Shown here in pieces: positions 63,826-64,000 of a DNA stretch of 64,000 nt. The DNA comes from Ancylomarina sp. DW003 (GTDB lineage: Bacteria; Bacteroidota; Bacteroidia; Bacteroidales; Marinifilaceae), in contig NZ_JAKJSD010000013.1 of the NCBI RefSeq assembly GCF_029029505.1, positions 1 through 64,000 on the forward strand, written 5' to 3'. A program made the position numbers and the translations under genes. A model generated the notes under the pieces. That model saw only the letters and a list, made by a program, of their open reading frames with translations. It had not been told where the DNA came from and did not search any database. The number at the start of each line of letters is the position of its first letter. The stretch's first letter is position 1.

Positions 63826-64000
63826 ATGATTAACACAAACGAGATTATAGCGGCCATAGATATTGGGACAACTAAAATTGTTGCCATTGCAGGGAAAGTT
63901 ACATCCAACGGAGAACTTCAAATACTAGGACTTGAGAAGACCAAATCAACTGGTGTAGTTAAGGGTGTAATACAAAACATCAACCAGACCATTGATGCCA
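63826..64000 (+). CDS. ftsA: Cell-division actin-like protein FtsA (cut by window end)
   Basis: Only the first 58 codons are present. The start MINTNEIIAAIDIGTTKIVA holds the phosphate-1 motif of the actin fold (DIGTTKI). It follows ftsQ by one base. The position fits FtsA, which anchors FtsZ to the membrane; ftsZ is expected beyond the window. Confidence 0.93.
   Translation, partial: MINTNEIIAAIDIGTTKIVAIAGKVTSNGELQILGLEKTKSTGVVKGVIQNINQTIDA

Noticed and set aside
1-64000. CRISPR arrays, tRNA genes, insertion sequences or prophage
   Set aside because: No repeat-spacer pattern, cloverleaf-like sequence, transposase, integrase or phage gene was recognised anywhere in the window.

Overview
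The window looks like chromosomal DNA of an AT-rich, Gram-negative Bacteroidota bacterium, most likely an anaerobic or facultative marine member of the Bacteroidales/Marinilabiliales. This rests on sequence signs, not a search: promoters have the Bacteroidota form (TTG or TTTG about 20 bp before TAnnTTTG), Shine-Dalgarno sites are mostly absent, and the gene families fit (tricorn-like protease, PpiD/SurA-like foldase, LptC, a class I FBPase, and a dcw cluster with PASTA-type FtsI and a long MraY). There is no CRISPR array, no insertion sequence and no RNA gene that I can support.

Layout. 1-733: non-coding, with three tandem leftward promoter-like units at a ~135 bp period and one good rightward promoter. 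734-3991: tricorn-like protease. 4072-17572 (minus strand): TonB-domain protein, PhnA-domain protein, cupin, PpiD, CNNM/CBS/CorC transporter, LptC, TPR protein, CoaX, Mfd and Fbp, split by clear hairpin terminators. 17781-19624 (plus): aspartate kinase and an unknown 110-aa protein. 19988-20608 (minus): YceI-like protein.

20696-47671 is the remarkable part: about 27 kb of genes all on the minus strand, mostly 0-70 bp apart. In order of transcription they are two secreted beta-propeller (PQQ-like) proteins, a membrane-anchored propeller, an NHL propeller, a tiny Tat-exported Cys protein, a Tat-exported multi-[4Fe-4S] ferredoxin, a NosR/NapH-like membrane Fe-S protein, a three-helix-anchored propeller, a NuoE-NuoF (HydC-HydB) fusion flavoprotein, a Fe-S/FAD protein like GltD/StnC that lacks the NAD(P)H domain, another propeller, an FtsX/LolD-type ABC transporter with a 1093-aa permease, a lipoprotein propeller, a ferredoxin with a Cys-rich tail, a radical SAM enzyme, a DUF116-polyprenyl synthase fusion, two terpene-cyclase/prenyltransferase-fold proteins (one with the class II DTDD motif) and a Crp/Fnr-type regulator. 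My inference is one undescribed system that makes and places a terpenoid and couples NADH oxidation in the cytoplasm, through membrane Fe-S carriers, to a set of periplasmic beta-propeller proteins. I see no hydrogenase H-cluster subunit, no quinone-reducing Nuo membrane subunits and no squalene-synthesis (HpnCDE) genes in the window, so substrate and acceptor stay unknown.

47962-51032 (minus): serine hydrolase with its TetR-type regulator and a symmetric operator, a methyltransferase and a small membrane protein. 51301-64000 (plus): the dcw cluster mraZ-rsmH-ftsL-ftsI-murE-mraY-murD-ftsW-murG-murC-ftsQ-ftsA (ftsA cut by the window end), preceded by three perfect-period AAAGTGG repeats that should be the MraZ operator. 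The cluster supplies the m-DAP peptidoglycan precursor pathway from MurC to MurG (MurF and Ddl are missing here) together with the septal synthase pair FtsW/FtsI.
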